NCBI RefSeq assembly: GCF_024600715.1
Contig: NZ_CP102332.1
Coordinates: 3,162,001-3,226,000 of the forward strand
Direction of reading: 5' to 3'
Origin: Streptomyces changanensis
GTDB taxonomy: Bacteria > Actinomycetota > Actinomycetes > Streptomycetales > Streptomycetaceae
Length of the DNA: 64,000 nucleotides
Of the stretch, positions 30,909 to 39,631 are shown in pieces. The position numbers were made by a program, and so were the translations under genes. The notes below the pieces were generated by a model that did no database searches, had not been told where the DNA came from, and saw only the letters and a list, made by a program, of their open reading frames with translations. Each line of letters starts with the position of its first letter. Position 1 is the first letter of the stretch.

Positions 30909-33176
30909 TCAGCCGTTGCGCTTCCAGCGGGGCTTGTCGTCGCGGCGCCCGAAGGAGGAGCCGGAGCCGGAGCCGGTGTTCGAGCCGCCGCGGTGGTCGT
31001 CACGGCGACCGTACGGGCGCTCGTGGCCGCCGGAGCGGAAGCCGCCGCCCGCGGGGCGGTCGTCCCGACGGTCGCGGTTGAACGGACGGTCGCTGCCGCG
31101 GTGACCGCCGGTGGGGCGGTCGTCACGACGGTCGTCGCGGCGGAAGCCACCGGCCGGGCGGTCGTTGTCACGACGGAAGCCACCGGACGCCGGACGGTCG
31201 TTGTCACGGCGGAAACCACCCGAGGCCGGACGGTCGTTGTCACGGCGGAAGCCACCGGACGCCGGACGGTCGTTGTCCCGGCGGAAACCACCCGAGGCCG
31301 GACGGTCGTTGTCCCGACGGAAACCGCCGCGGTCGTTGTCCCGGCGCTCGAAGGAGCGGCCACCGCGGTCGTCACGGTCGCGGTTGAAGCCGCCCCGGTC
31401 GTCGCGGCGGTCGTTGTCGCGGCGGAAGCCACCCGACGGGCGGTCGTTGTCGCGGCGGAACCCGCCACGGTCGTTGTCCCGGCGGTCGTCGCGGCGGTAG
31501 CCACCCCGGTCCTCGCGGTCGCGGCGCTCGAAGTTGCCCCGCTCGTCGCGGCGGTCCCGGCGCTCGTACGAGGACGAGCGGTCGTCGCGGGAGTCCCGCT
31601 CGGGCTGGGCCGGTACGGCGGCGACGGCGGCCTGCACCTCGGCCTCGGCGGCCTCGGTCACCTCGGCGACGGCGGCCTCCGGGTCCTCGCCCCGCTCGCG
31701 CGCGGCGCGGGCGACCAGACGGTCGGCCTCCTCGCGGAGCTCGGCGGCGCGGCGCTGCATGCGCTCCAGCTGCTGGGCGAGGTCGGCCGCCTCGCGCTCG
31801 GCCTGCTTGGCGGCGTTGTTCGCGGAGTCGGCCTGCACCTCGGTCAGGGACCGGGCACCGGTGATCTCGGCGACCTCCGGGTCGAACGCCCCGGCGCCGC
31901 CCACGATGTGGCGCGTGGCGTCGACGCCCGCGTCCTCCATGAGGCGGAAGATCTGGCGGCGCTGGTGCGGCAGGGCCAGCGAGACGACGACGCCGGACTT
32001 GCCCGCACGGGCGGTACGGCCCGAACGGTGCAGGTAGTCCTTGTGGTCGCCGGCCGGGTCGACGTTCAGGACCAGGTCGATGCCGTCGACGTGGATGCCG
32101 CGGGCGGCGACGTCGGTGGCGACGAGGGCGTTGACGTAGCCCTTCTTGAAGTCTTCCAGGACCCGCGTACGGGCGCCCTGGGTCATGCCGCCGTGCAGCG
32201 CGTCGGCCTTGACGCCGGTGTCCTGCAGCTGCTCGGCGATGCGGTCCGCGCCCAGCTGGGTGCGGACGAAGATGATGGTGCGGCCCTTGCGGGCGGCGAT
32301 CGCGGCGGTGACCGGCGCCTTGTCCTTGGGCTTCACGACCAGGACGTGGTGGGTCATGGTGGTGACGTTGCCCTGGGCGCTGTCGACCTCGTGGACGACC
32401 GGGTCGGTCAGGTAGCGCTTGACCAGCGTCGCGATCTCGTTCTCCATCGTGGCGGAGAAGAGCAGGCGCTGGCCGCCGGCCGGCACCTGGTCGAGCAGCT
32501 CGGTGACCTCGGGCAGGAAGCCCAGGTCCGCCATCTGGTCGGCCTCGTCGAGGACGGCGACCTGGACGGCCTCCAGCGAGCAGGCGCCGCGGTTGATGAT
32601 GTCGCGCAGCCGGCCCGGGGTGGCGACGAGGATGTCGACGCCGCGCTCCAGGGCGTAGATCTGGTTGCCCATCGACGTACCGCCGCAGACGACCTTCATC
32701 TTGAGGCCGAGGACGTCGCCGTACGGCTGGAGGGCGTCCGCGACCTGCATGGCGAGCTCACGGGTCGGGGTGAGGATGACGCCGCGGGGCTTCTTCTTGT
32801 CGGTGTGGCCGCCGGCCAGCGTGGCGAGCAGCGGCAGACCGAAGGAGAGGGTCTTGCCGGAGCCGGTGCGGCCGCGGCCGAGGATGTCCTTGCCGGCCAG
32901 GGCGTCCGGGATGGTCGCGGCCTGGATCGGGAAGGGGGTGGTCACGCCGTTCTGGGCGAGCTTGCGGACGACGCCCTCGGGGAGGCCGAGGTCGGCGAAG
33001 GTGATGGTGGGCTCGTCGGCGACCGTCTCGTCGGCGACCGCCACGGCGGTCTCCTCGGCGGTCTCCTCGACCGTGCCCTCCGCGTCGGCGGCGACGAGCT
33101 GCTCGTCGTTCACCGCGGTGTCGGCGGTGGGGTTCTCGGTCGTGGACAGAACGGTGTCAGTGCTGGAAATGGACAT
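30909..33176 (-). CDS. DEAD-box ATP-dependent RNA helicase with Arg/Gly-rich tail
   Basis: 755 residues. After an acidic, Thr/Val/Glu-rich N-terminal region (1-55) comes the helicase core: Q motif (about 57-90), Walker A GRTGSGKT, PTRELA, DEAD in VAVLDEADQM, SAT in LLFSATME, and HRSGRTARAGK in the second RecA lobe (to about 410). A Glu/Ala coiled segment follows, then a 220-residue basic tail made of GGFRRDNDRP-type repeats. The tail should bind RNA non-specifically. Such helicases remodel structured RNA and ribosome precursors, often in the cold. A hairpin (33246-33263) lies in the leader about 70 nt before ATG 33176. Confidence 0.92.
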   Translation of the reverse strand: MSISSTDTVLSTTENPTADTAVNDEQLVAADAEGTVEETAEETAVAVADETVADEPTITFADLGLPEGVVRKLAQNGVTTPFPIQAATIPDALAGKDILGRGRTGSGKTLSFGLPLLATLAGGHTDKKKPRGVILTPTRELAMQVADALQPYGDVLGLKMKVVCGGTSMGNQIYALERGVDILVATPGRLRDIINRGACSLEAVQVAVLDEADQMADLGFLPEVTELLDQVPAGGQRLLFSATMENEIATLVKRYLTDPVVHEVDSAQGNVTTMTHHVLVVKPKDKAPVTAAIAARKGRTIIFVRTQLGADRIAEQLQDTGVKADALHGGMTQGARTRVLEDFKKGYVNALVATDVAARGIHVDGIDLVLNVDPAGDHKDYLHRSGRTARAGKSGVVVSLALPHQRRQIFRLMEDAGVDATRHIVGGAGAFDPEVAEITGARSLTEVQADSANNAAKQAEREAADLAQQLERMQRRAAELREEADRLVARAARERGEDPEAAVAEVTEAAEAEVQAAVAAVPAQPERDSRDDRSSSYERRDRRDERGNFERRDREDRGGYRRDDRRDNDRGGFRRDNDRPSGGFRRDNDRRDDRGGFNRDRDDRGGRSFERRDNDRGGFRRDNDRPASGGFRRDNDRPASGGFRRDNDRPASGGFRRDNDRPASGGFRRDNDRPAGGFRRDDRRDDRPTGGHRGSDRPFNRDRRDDRPAGGGFRSGGHERPYGRRDDHRGGSNTGSGSGSSFGRRDDKPRWKRNG
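31141..31330 (-). repeat. 36-bp tandem repeats encoding the helicase tail
   Basis: Four adjacent in-frame copies encode GGFRRDNDRPAS, followed and preceded by shorter variants. DNA copies differ at only a few third positions, indicating recent expansion. Copy number is likely to vary among strains. Confidence 0.85.
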
Positions 33177-33683
33177 GCGAAATGCGAAACCTTCCGGAGT
33201 CTCGGCACGCGCCCGTCAACTCCGTGTTTCGCTGCTTAGCAAATCGACCGCCTCGATGCGGTCAGCCACGGCAAGGGAGAGAGTACGCGCCACACGCGGC
33301 GCTCTTCGGTCTGGCGCCGGGCAAATGGGATCAAACGATCTACCACCATACGCACCTTCCCCCACTCAGCGCAAGCTCGACCCCGCTCGGCCGCCGAACG
33401 GCCCCTCACCGGCCCCCGCCTCGACTCCCCGTGCAGACCCCTCGCGGCCCCCACCCGGACCCGGCCCGGAACCCGTCCGGAACACGAGCTCCGCTCCACC
33501 GGATCCCGCCCGGCCCCACCCGAAACACCCATCCGAATCCCACCCGGACCACGCCCGGACCCCGTCCGGCTCGTGTCCCGAGCATGGCCCCTGTCCCGAG
33601 TACGGACCCCGTCCCGAGTACGGGCCCCGGACCCCACCCAGTCCCCGTCCGGCCCCCGCGCCCAGCCGTGGCCCCGGCGGCGC
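33177..33683. other. Intergenic region upstream of the helicase
   Basis: 507 nt. The first 170 nt are less GC-rich and hold the helicase promoter and leader, with hairpin GACCGC-GCGGTC (33246-33263) and palindromic GATCAAACGATC (33330-33341). The remainder is repetitive (CCCGTCCCGAGTACGG twice, 33591-33625). No gene seen. Confidence 0.5.
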
Positions 33684-34307
33684 TCAGGCGGGTGCGGACT
33701 GCGGTGACGCGGCCGGCTCCGTCCACCGGGACGCGGACCGGTCCGCGCGGTGCAGCGCCTCGGTGCGGGTCTCCGCGGACGGCGACGCGGTGGGCGGCTC
33801 CGACGGCTCGGGCGCGGGCGGCTCATCGGACGGCGACGGCGTGGGCGTCGGCTCCGGCGGCGGGGCGGGCGCGGACGGCGTCGGGGGCGGTCCGCTCGGC
33901 CCCGTACCGCCGCCGGAGCCGCCCGTGCCGCCCGTGCCGCCCGTGCCGGGACCGGGGTCGGGTGCGGGGTCGGCGCCGTGGCCCCCGTCGGGCCTGGCGC
34001 TCGCCGCGGGGCCCGCGGAGGGCGCGGCGGACGCGGACGGCGCCCGGGACGGGCGGGAGCCGCCGGCCGTGCCGCCGTCGGGCGTGTCGGGGTCGTCCGC
34101 TCCGCCGCGCGGCCCGTGCCGCCCGCCGGGGGCGGCGACCCCGCTGTCCGCCTCGGCCGCGGCCGCCCCGGAGGGGTCCACCGACTCGGTGGGCCGGGGC
34201 CGGGAGCTGTCGTCGGAGACGCTCATGCAGCCGCTGACGGAGCCGGCGGATGCCACCACCGCCACGGCGGTGACGGCCCATCGGACGGGGGCGGGCAGCT
34301 GGCGCAC
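33684..34307 (-). CDS. Secreted lipoprotein of unknown function, Pro/Gly/Ser-rich
   Basis: 207 residues. A signal peptide with lipobox VSGC (Cys27) is clear: MRQLPAPVRWAVTAVAVV then ASAGSVSGC. The mature part is almost wholly low complexity (Gly, Pro, Ser, Asp), with no recognisable domain, so it may be a wall-embedded spacer. GTG 34307 has GGAGGT at ideal spacing. It lies downstream of the minimal metalloprotease gene on the same strand. Confidence 0.75.
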   Translation of the reverse strand: MRQLPAPVRWAVTAVAVVASAGSVSGCMSVSDDSSRPRPTESVDPSGAAAAEADSGVAAPGGRHGPRGGADDPDTPDGGTAGGSRPSRAPSASAAPSAGPAASARPDGGHGADPAPDPGPGTGGTGGTGGSGGGTGPSGPPPTPSAPAPPPEPTPTPSPSDEPPAPEPSEPPTASPSAETRTEALHRADRSASRWTEPAASPQSAPA

Positions 34308-34389
34308 GGGGGCACCTCCAGGGCGGGGACGGGGTTTCCCTGCCCAACTCCCGGGCGCCCGCGGGGGACACGCCCGGACGGCGGGTCCG

Positions 34390-34740
34390 TCAGCCGTACC
34401 CCAGTTCGTGCAGCCGCGCGTCGTCGATGCCGAAGTGGTGGGCGATCTCGTGGACGACGGTGATCTCCGTCTCGGCGACCACGTCCTCGCGGGAGTCGCA
34501 CATCCGCAGGGTCGGCCCCCGGTAGATCGTGACCCGGTCGGGCAGCACGCCCGCGTACCACTCGCCCCGGTCGGTGAGCGGCGTCCCCTCGTACAGGCCG
34601 AGCAGGTCGGGGTCGTCCGCGGAGGGTTCGTCCTCCACGAACACGGCGACGTTGTCCATCAGCCGGGTGAGTTCCGGGGGGATCCGGTCGAGCGCCTCGG
34701 CCACCAGTTCCTCGAACTCCTCGCGCGTCATCTCCAGCAC
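34390..34740 (-). CDS. Minimal metalloprotease-like (MMP-like) protein
   Basis: 116 residues of the small zincin-like family (COG3824). The metal-binding motif VVHEIAHHFGIDD (HExxHxxGxxD) is near the C-terminus, as in the whole family; the N-terminal half is acidic and helical (TREEFEELVAEALDRIPPEL). Function in bacteria is unclear. GTG 34740 or ATG 34731 could start it; the extension to 34809 lacks a ribosome site and would run into the divergent gene. Confidence 0.85.
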   Translation of the reverse strand: MLEMTREEFEELVAEALDRIPPELTRLMDNVAVFVEDEPSADDPDLLGLYEGTPLTDRGEWYAGVLPDRVTIYRGPTLRMCDSREDVVAETEITVVHEIAHHFGIDDARLHELGYG

Positions 34741-34808
34741 TCCGCCATTGTCGTGGATGCGGCGGGCACCCGGGCATAGCCGCGCACCCCGCAGGGCATA
34801 CGGCCCCA

Positions 34809-36494
34809 ATGGCCCGAGCCGTCGCCCGTACCCCGTACGTCCGTATCGCCCGAGCCCTGCGCCGCGTGCGGGACCGTGTGCGCCCCGGCGCCCGTCCCGG
34901 GGCCCGGCCCGCGGTGCCGACCGACCCCGCCGGCACCCGCCGTCCCGCGGCGCGGCGGGCCGTCCGCGCCGTCGGGCTGCTGGCGGTGGTCGTCGCGGGG
35001 GCCTGGCTGGGACTGCTGGTGGTGGGCAGCGTCCGTACGCCGGTCGGGCCGATGGACACCAGCATGACGCTGCGTCCGTCCCTCACCGGCGGCACGAAGA
35101 TCAACGTCTCGCCGCTGGGCGCCCTGGAGCTGGACTCGCACACCGGACCCATCCGCCTCGACGTGGACGTCGACCAGCTGGACCCGGTGCGCTCGCAGGC
35201 GCTGGTCGAGCACCCCGAGCGGATCTCCGGCCTCCAGGAGGAGATCACGGGGGACGTGGTGGACGGCACCCGCGAGCTGGCCCTCCGCTCCTGCGTCGCC
35301 GTCGTCACCGGCGCCACCGCGCTCGGGCTCGTCGTCTACCGCAGGCCCCGCCGCGCGCTCGCGGCCGGCGGCCTCGCGCTCGCGCTGCTCGCGGCGTCGG
35401 GGGCGACCGCGTACGCGACGTGGAACCCGAAGTCCGTCCTGGAACCGCGCTTCTCCGGCCTGCTCAGCAGTGCCCCGGCGGTCGTGGGCAACGCCCGCTC
35501 GATCGTCACCGAGTTCGACGTCTACCAGAAGGAACTGGCGCGGCTCGTCACCAACGTGACCAAGCTGTACGACGCGACGTCCACCCTCCCGACGTACCAG
35601 CCCGACCCGGCGACGATCCGGGTGCTGCACGTCTCGGACATCCACCTCAACCCGGCGGCCTGGCACATCGTCGCCTCGCTCGTGGAGCAGTACGGCATCG
35701 ACCTGATCATCGACTCGGGCGACACCATGGACCACGGCAGCACCGCCGAGAACGTCTTCCTGAACCCCATCAGCAACCTCGGCGCGCCGTACGTCTGGGT
35801 GCGCGGCAACCACGACTCGATGGACACCCAGAAGTACCTGAGCGGCCTGCGGAACGTGCACGTCCTGGACGGCGGGCAGGCGGTCACGGTGGCCGGGGTG
35901 CGGGTGGCGGGCGTCGGAGACCCGCAGTTCACCCCGGACCGCACGGTCGTACCGGCGGGCGACGACGCCGAGCGGGACGCGGGCCGGCGCCTGGCGGACT
36001 CGCTGCGGGCGCAGACGCGGGCGGGCACGCCCGTGGACGTCGCGGTCGCCCACAACCCCATCGCCGCCCACCAGACGGACGGCGCGGTCCCGCTGGTCCT
36101 GGCCGGCCACGTGCACCGGCGCGTGAACGAGGTCCTGCCGAACGGCACCCGCCTGAAGATCGAGGGGTCGACGGGCGGCGGCGGGCTGCGCGCGGTCGAG
36201 AAGGACGAACCGGAGCGGGTCCACGCCTCGGTCCTGTACCTGGACCGGGACACCCGGCGCCTCCAGGCGTGGGACGAGATCACGCTGGGCGGGCTCGGGC
36301 TGACCACGGCGGAGGTCGCCCGCCACGTCCCGGAGGACGCGCTGGTGGAACCGGAACCCGTCCCCGCGGCCGGCACCCCGTCCCCTGCCCCGTCCCCGTC
36401 CCCGTCCCCCACCCCGGTGCCCGGCAGCCCGTCCCCGGCGCCGGGCGCGCCGTCCCGGGAGCCCACCGCCGCACCGGGCACCCCGTCGCGGTGA
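34809..36494 (+). CDS. Membrane-anchored metallophosphoesterase
   Basis: 561 residues. A basic N-terminal tail is followed by a membrane helix (about 55-75) and two more hydrophobic segments near 155-200, then a calcineurin-like phosphoesterase domain (about 272-500). Metal ligands appear in order: LHVSDIHLN, IIDSGDTMDHG, VRGNHDSM, VAVAHNP and LAGHVHRR. The C-terminal 50 residues are Pro/Ser repeats. The domain probably faces outside, since the helices precede it. The substrate is unknown. The 68-bp divergent gap to the metalloprotease gene holds both promoters. Confidence 0.85.
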   Translation: MARAVARTPYVRIARALRRVRDRVRPGARPGARPAVPTDPAGTRRPAARRAVRAVGLLAVVVAGAWLGLLVVGSVRTPVGPMDTSMTLRPSLTGGTKINVSPLGALELDSHTGPIRLDVDVDQLDPVRSQALVEHPERISGLQEEITGDVVDGTRELALRSCVAVVTGATALGLVVYRRPRRALAAGGLALALLAASGATAYATWNPKSVLEPRFSGLLSSAPAVVGNARSIVTEFDVYQKELARLVTNVTKLYDATSTLPTYQPDPATIRVLHVSDIHLNPAAWHIVASLVEQYGIDLIIDSGDTMDHGSTAENVFLNPISNLGAPYVWVRGNHDSMDTQKYLSGLRNVHVLDGGQAVTVAGVRVAGVGDPQFTPDRTVVPAGDDAERDAGRRLADSLRAQTRAGTPVDVAVAHNPIAAHQTDGAVPLVLAGHVHRRVNEVLPNGTRLKIEGSTGGGGLRAVEKDEPERVHASVLYLDRDTRRLQAWDEITLGGLGLTTAEVARHVPEDALVEPEPVPAAGTPSPAPSPSPSPTPVPGSPSPAPGAPSREPTAAPGTPSR

Positions 36495-36567
36495 CCCGTC
36501 CCGGCGCCGTGCGCCCGGTGCTCCGCACGCCTCGCCACCGCCACCGCCCCGCCCCCGCGAAACCGTT

Positions 36568-36597
36568 TTGGCGAACCGTCCCCGCATCCCATATGCT
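36568..36597 (+). promoter_or_regulatory. Promoter of the tRNA-Glu-Asp-Phe cluster
   Basis: -35 TTGGCG (36568-36573), 18-bp spacer, -10 TATGCT (36592-36597), 46 bases before tRNA-Glu. Confidence 0.55.
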
Positions 36598-36642
36598 TCT
36601 CACGTCCCCGACGCGCTGACGAAGCGCCCAGGCGGGCCCTTA

Positions 36643-36715
36643 GCCCTCATCGTCTAGTGGCCCAGGACGCCGCCCTTTCAAGGCGGTAGCACGGGTTCGA
36701 ATCCCGTTGGGGGCA
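36643..36715 (+). tRNA. tRNA-Glu (TTC)
   Basis: 73-nt cloverleaf GCCCTCATCGTCTAGTGG... with anticodon loop CTTTCAA (TTC). The acceptor stem closes with TGGGGGC, discriminator A. CCA not encoded. Confidence 0.96.
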
Positions 36716-36754
36716 CGCATTACCGTGTGCGAGACTTGTTCTCGCACGAAGCTT

Positions 36755-36829
36755 GGTCCTGTGGAGCAGTTTGGAGTGCTCGCCACCCTGTCAAGGTGGA
36801 GGCCGCGGGTTCAAATCCCGTCAGGACCG
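36755..36829 (+). tRNA. tRNA-Asp (GTC), copy 1
   Basis: 75-nt cloverleaf, acceptor GGTCCTG/CAGGACC, anticodon loop CTGTCAA (GTC), discriminator G73. CCA not encoded. Identical to the copy at 43657. Confidence 0.96.
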
Positions 36830-36851
36830 CTGCGGCTCGTCAGAGTCGCGT

Positions 36852-36928
36852 GGCTGGGTAGCTCAGTTGGTACGAGCGTCCGCCTGAAAAGCGGAAGGTC
36901 GCCGGTTCGACCCCGGCCCCAGCCACCA
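36852..36928 (+). tRNA. tRNA-Phe (GAA)
   Basis: Acceptor GGCTGGG/CCCAGCC, anticodon loop CTGAAAA (GAA). CCA is encoded at 36926-36928, unlike the two tRNAs before it in the cluster. Confidence 0.95.
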
Positions 36929-36930
36929 GC

Positions 36931-36962
36931 CGAAAGGCCCCGTCTCCGGACGGGGCCTTTCG
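36931..36962 (+). terminator. Terminator of the tRNA cluster
   Basis: 14-bp perfect hairpin (36931-36944 with 36949-36962), loop TCCG, two bases after the tRNA-Phe CCA end. Confidence 0.85.
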
Positions 36963-37010
36963 TCGTTCCCCGACGGTCGCCGGACCGGACCGGTCGCTAG
37001 AGTCGCCCGC

Positions 37011-37175
37011 ATGGGGGAGTACGCGAACCAGGGCCGCACGCTGCCGTGCAAGTGGTGCGACCGGCCGGTCAGGCTGGAGCGCCGGTTCTTCCCGCGCCGG
37101 TACTGCAATCGCCGGCACAAGTGGAAGCACCGCTTCACCGAGCTGTTCGGCGAGGTCCTCGGCGGCGGCGCCTAG
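37011..37175 (+). CDS. 54-residue Cys-containing (zinc-finger-like) protein
   Basis: Small ORF MGEYANQGRTLPCKWCDRPV..., with CKWC at residues 13-16, a third Cys in RRYCNRRHKWKHRF, and His residues just after it. Together they could form a CCCH zinc site. The middle is strongly basic (RLERRFFPRRYC), so nucleic-acid binding is plausible. A near-perfect -10 TAGAGT (36998-37003) lies seven bases before ATG 37011, fitting a leaderless mRNA. It ends before the convergent CcdA-like gene. Function unknown; coding is supported by codon bias and the -10. Confidence 0.7.
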   Translation: MGEYANQGRTLPCKWCDRPVRLERRFFPRRYCNRRHKWKHRFTELFGEVLGGGA

Positions 37176-37226
37176 CAACTCCCGGCCCCGCCGCCGTCTC
37201 CCGGACCCCGCCGCCGTCCCTCCGGG

Positions 37227-38051
37227 TCAGGCGCGTTCCCGGTGGCGCCGGCCGCGCACCCCCAGCACCACCGCGACCGCCGCCACGACGCCCAGCAGGA
37301 GCGCCCAGTCCGGGACCGCGCGGCCCGCGCGGGCCGCCCACTGCTCGGCCGCGAACGAGGCGTCCACCGACAGCAGCCCCGGCAGGGCCGTCGTGCCGTC
37401 GAAGGCCAGGAACATCCCGCCCAGCAGGACGAAGAACCCGCCCGACAGCAGGGACGTGGTGTGCAGCTCCAGCCGGCCCAGCCGCACCGGGCGGCCGCGC
37501 AGCCAGCGGCGGCGCCCCAGGTCGTACCGGTCCCACAGCAGGGCCAGCGCGAACAGCGGCACCGCCATGCCCAGCGCGTACACGGCCAGCAGCAGACCGC
37601 CGTAGACGGCGCTGCCGCCCAGCGCCGCCACCGTCAGGACGCTGCCGAGGATCGGGCCCGCGCAGAACCCCGCCAGGCCGTAGACCAAGCCCAGCGCGTA
37701 CACCGACACCGCCGACGTCGGGCGGATCCGGCCGCTCGCCTCCGTGAGCCGGCGCGGCGCGAAACCGAAGCCCAGCACCTGGGCGACGCCGAGCGCGATG
37801 ATCAGCCAGCCGCCCCCCGTGACGAGCAGGTCGCGGTTGCCCTGGAAGAAGCGCCCGGCGACGGAGCCCGCGGCGCCCAGCGGCACGAGGGTCGTCGCCA
37901 GGCCCGCGTAGAAGACGCCCGTGCGCGCGATCAGCCGCGCCGTCGAGTCGACGGAGTACGCGAAGAACGCCGGCAGCAGCAGGGCGCTGCACGGGCTCAG
38001 CAGCGCCAGCAGACCGCCGAGGAAGGCGGCCAGGTAGCCGACGTCCGTCAT
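37227..38051 (-). CDS. CcdA/DsbD-type thiol-disulfide membrane protein
   Basis: 274 residues with six or more transmembrane helices. The two redox Cys sit in conserved helices: LLALLSPCSALLLPAF (helix 1) and AGFCAGPILGSVL (helix 4). The family carries electrons from cytoplasmic thioredoxin to extracytoplasmic thiols, for example for cytochrome c maturation. ATG 38051 overlaps the stop of the DsbA-like gene by four bases (ATGA), so both are translated together and probably act together. Confidence 0.88.
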   Translation of the reverse strand: MTDVGYLAAFLGGLLALLSPCSALLLPAFFAYSVDSTARLIARTGVFYAGLATTLVPLGAAGSVAGRFFQGNRDLLVTGGGWLIIALGVAQVLGFGFAPRRLTEASGRIRPTSAVSVYALGLVYGLAGFCAGPILGSVLTVAALGGSAVYGGLLLAVYALGMAVPLFALALLWDRYDLGRRRWLRGRPVRLGRLELHTTSLLSGGFFVLLGGMFLAFDGTTALPGLLSVDASFAAEQWAARAGRAVPDWALLLGVVAAVAVVLGVRGRRHRERA

Positions 38052-38845
38052 CGGCCGGCCTTCGCCGCCGCCGCGTCGATCGCGGCCGTGAACGTCTCCA
38101 GCGGCTGCGCGCCCGCGACCGGACGCCCGTTGATCAGGAACGACGGCGTGGAGGCGACACCCAGCGCGTACCCCTCCTTCTGGTCGCGTTCGACCGCCCG
38201 ACGGGCCTCCGGGCCGTCCAGGTCGCGGGAGAAGCGGGCGACGTCGGGGACGCCGGCCTGCCGGGCCAGCTCGGCCAGCCGGTCCGCGCCGAACCCCTTC
38301 TCCTTCGCCCCCTCGGCGTACGCGGCCCCGTGGAACTGCCAGAACCTGCCCTGCCGGCCCGCCGCCCACGCGGCCCGGGCGGCGCGTTCGGACTCCTCGC
38401 CGAAGATCGGGAGGTTCCGCCACTCGATGCGCAGGACGCCCGCGTCGACGTACTTCTCGATCAACTGCGGCTCGGTGTCCCGGGCGAACTTCCCGCAGTA
38501 CCCGCACCGGAAGTCGGCGTACTCGATCAGCACCACCGGGGCGTCGGCGCGGCCCACGGCCAGGCCGTCCCGGGCGTCCCGGCGGGCGAGCTCCTCCCAC
38601 TGCGGGTAGACGCCCTCCTCCGCGGCGGCGGACGCCGGGGCGGAGGCGGCCGAGCCGGCCGCGTCCCGGTCTTCGGGCTTGGTGGCCGTGTACGAGGCGA
38701 AGGCGAGCAGCGCGGCGGCGGCCGCGACGCCGGCGCCGATGAGGTACGGCCTCACCCGGGACGGCTCCTTCGCCGGGGACGGCTTCCTCGACGCCGGGGC
38801 CGGAGCGGGGGCCGGGGACTTCGGGGACTTCGACTTCGGGGACAT
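38048..38845 (-). CDS. DsbA-like thioredoxin-fold oxidoreductase, membrane-anchored
   Basis: 265 residues. A Pro/Lys/Ser-rich cytoplasmic tail (1-32) precedes one membrane helix (about 33-55). The thioredoxin/DsbA domain (about 85-260) has the active site DFRCGYCGKF and the cis-Pro loop GVASTPSFLINGRPV. It should oxidise or reduce disulfides of exported proteins, paired with the overlapping CcdA-like gene. ATG 38845 has GGAG-like sequence upstream. Confidence 0.9.
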   Translation of the reverse strand: MSPKSKSPKSPAPAPAPASRKPSPAKEPSRVRPYLIGAGVAAAAALLAFASYTATKPEDRDAAGSAASAPASAAAEEGVYPQWEELARRDARDGLAVGRADAPVVLIEYADFRCGYCGKFARDTEPQLIEKYVDAGVLRIEWRNLPIFGEESERAARAAWAAGRQGRFWQFHGAAYAEGAKEKGFGADRLAELARQAGVPDVARFSRDLDGPEARRAVERDQKEGYALGVASTPSFLINGRPVAGAQPLETFTAAIDAAAAKAGR

Positions 38846-38899
38846 GGTGGATCTCCTGCGCTGTGCGGACGGGAAGGGGACGCGGCGGCGGGGCGCCGG

Positions 38900-39523
38900 C
38901 TACACGCGCAGGATCGACAGGTCCATCGGGGAGAGCGGGACGAGACCGGGCGGGGCTCGCCCGGGGGTGGTGCCGGCCGGTTCCCCCACCGCGCACCCGG
39001 TCCCGGGCGCCGCGCCGCGCACGTCGTACGGCGCGGGGAGCAGCTCGCCGGGCGAGGGGCCGCGGGGCAGGGTGGCGGGGGTCAGGCCGCCGTCGCCGGA
39101 GCGGGACCCGTCGTCGCAGCCGGGCGTGCCGGCGCCGGCGGAATCACCGTGGGCGGCGGCCCGCGCGGGGCCGGCCGAGAAGCCCGGCGCGGCGGAGAGC
39201 CCCGGTGGGAGAGAGGCGACGGAAACCGCGGGAGTCACGGAGACGGCGGGAGCCACGGAGACCGCATGCGCCACAGCGACCCCAGGCACCCGGAAGACCG
39301 CGGGCACCGCGGAGACCGCGGAGACCCCAGGCACCCCGGAGACCGCCGACGCCCCGGACGCGGCCGCGGTGGTCTCCGTCGCCCGCCCGGGCTGCGCCCC
39401 GGTCGCCGCGGGCAGGCCGCCGGCCCACCACCCGCCGGCGCAGAGCAGGAGTCCGAGCACCGCGCCCACCAGCACCGGCACGAGCAGCGCCGGACGGCGC
39501 CGCCGGGCATCGGTACGGGGCAT
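38900..39523 (-). CDS. Unknown single-pass exported protein with Val/Ser repeats
   Basis: 207 residues. After MPRTDARRRRP comes a strong hydrophobic segment (ALLVPVLVGAVLGLLLCAGGWWAGGL), so it is a signal anchor or lipoprotein-like export signal (Cys27). The mature part begins with imperfect repeats (VSGVPGVSAVSAVPAV; APAVSVTPAVSVAS) and then a Gly/Pro region ending LSPMDLSILRV. No known domain. It lies 54 nt upstream of the DsbA-like gene on the same strand, so it may be co-transcribed and be a client, which is only inference. ATG 39523 is the first Met before the signal. Confidence 0.65.
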   Translation of the reverse strand: MPRTDARRRRPALLVPVLVGAVLGLLLCAGGWWAGGLPAATGAQPGRATETTAAASGASAVSGVPGVSAVSAVPAVFRVPGVAVAHAVSVAPAVSVTPAVSVASLPPGLSAAPGFSAGPARAAAHGDSAGAGTPGCDDGSRSGDGGLTPATLPRGPSPGELLPAPYDVRGAAPGTGCAVGEPAGTTPGRAPPGLVPLSPMDLSILRV

Positions 39524-39631
39524 CGGGTCGGGCGCCTTCCTGATCGCGGCGGCTGGTGTCGGCTCGCCCGAAATGGTACGGGGAAATGGGTTCGCCACTC
39601 CCGAGCCGCGGGTGAGATCCTGGGACACGGT

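Noticed and set aside
31141..31330. Regular repeats that resemble a CRISPR array
   Set aside because: The 36-bp units are contiguous without unique spacers and encode an in-frame protein repeat. No cas genes are present.
38330..39631. 434-codon in-frame extension in front of HrpA
   Set aside because: It reads antisense through the DsbA-like gene and the unknown exported gene and crosses the divergent promoter; the HrpA family starts at ATG 39632.
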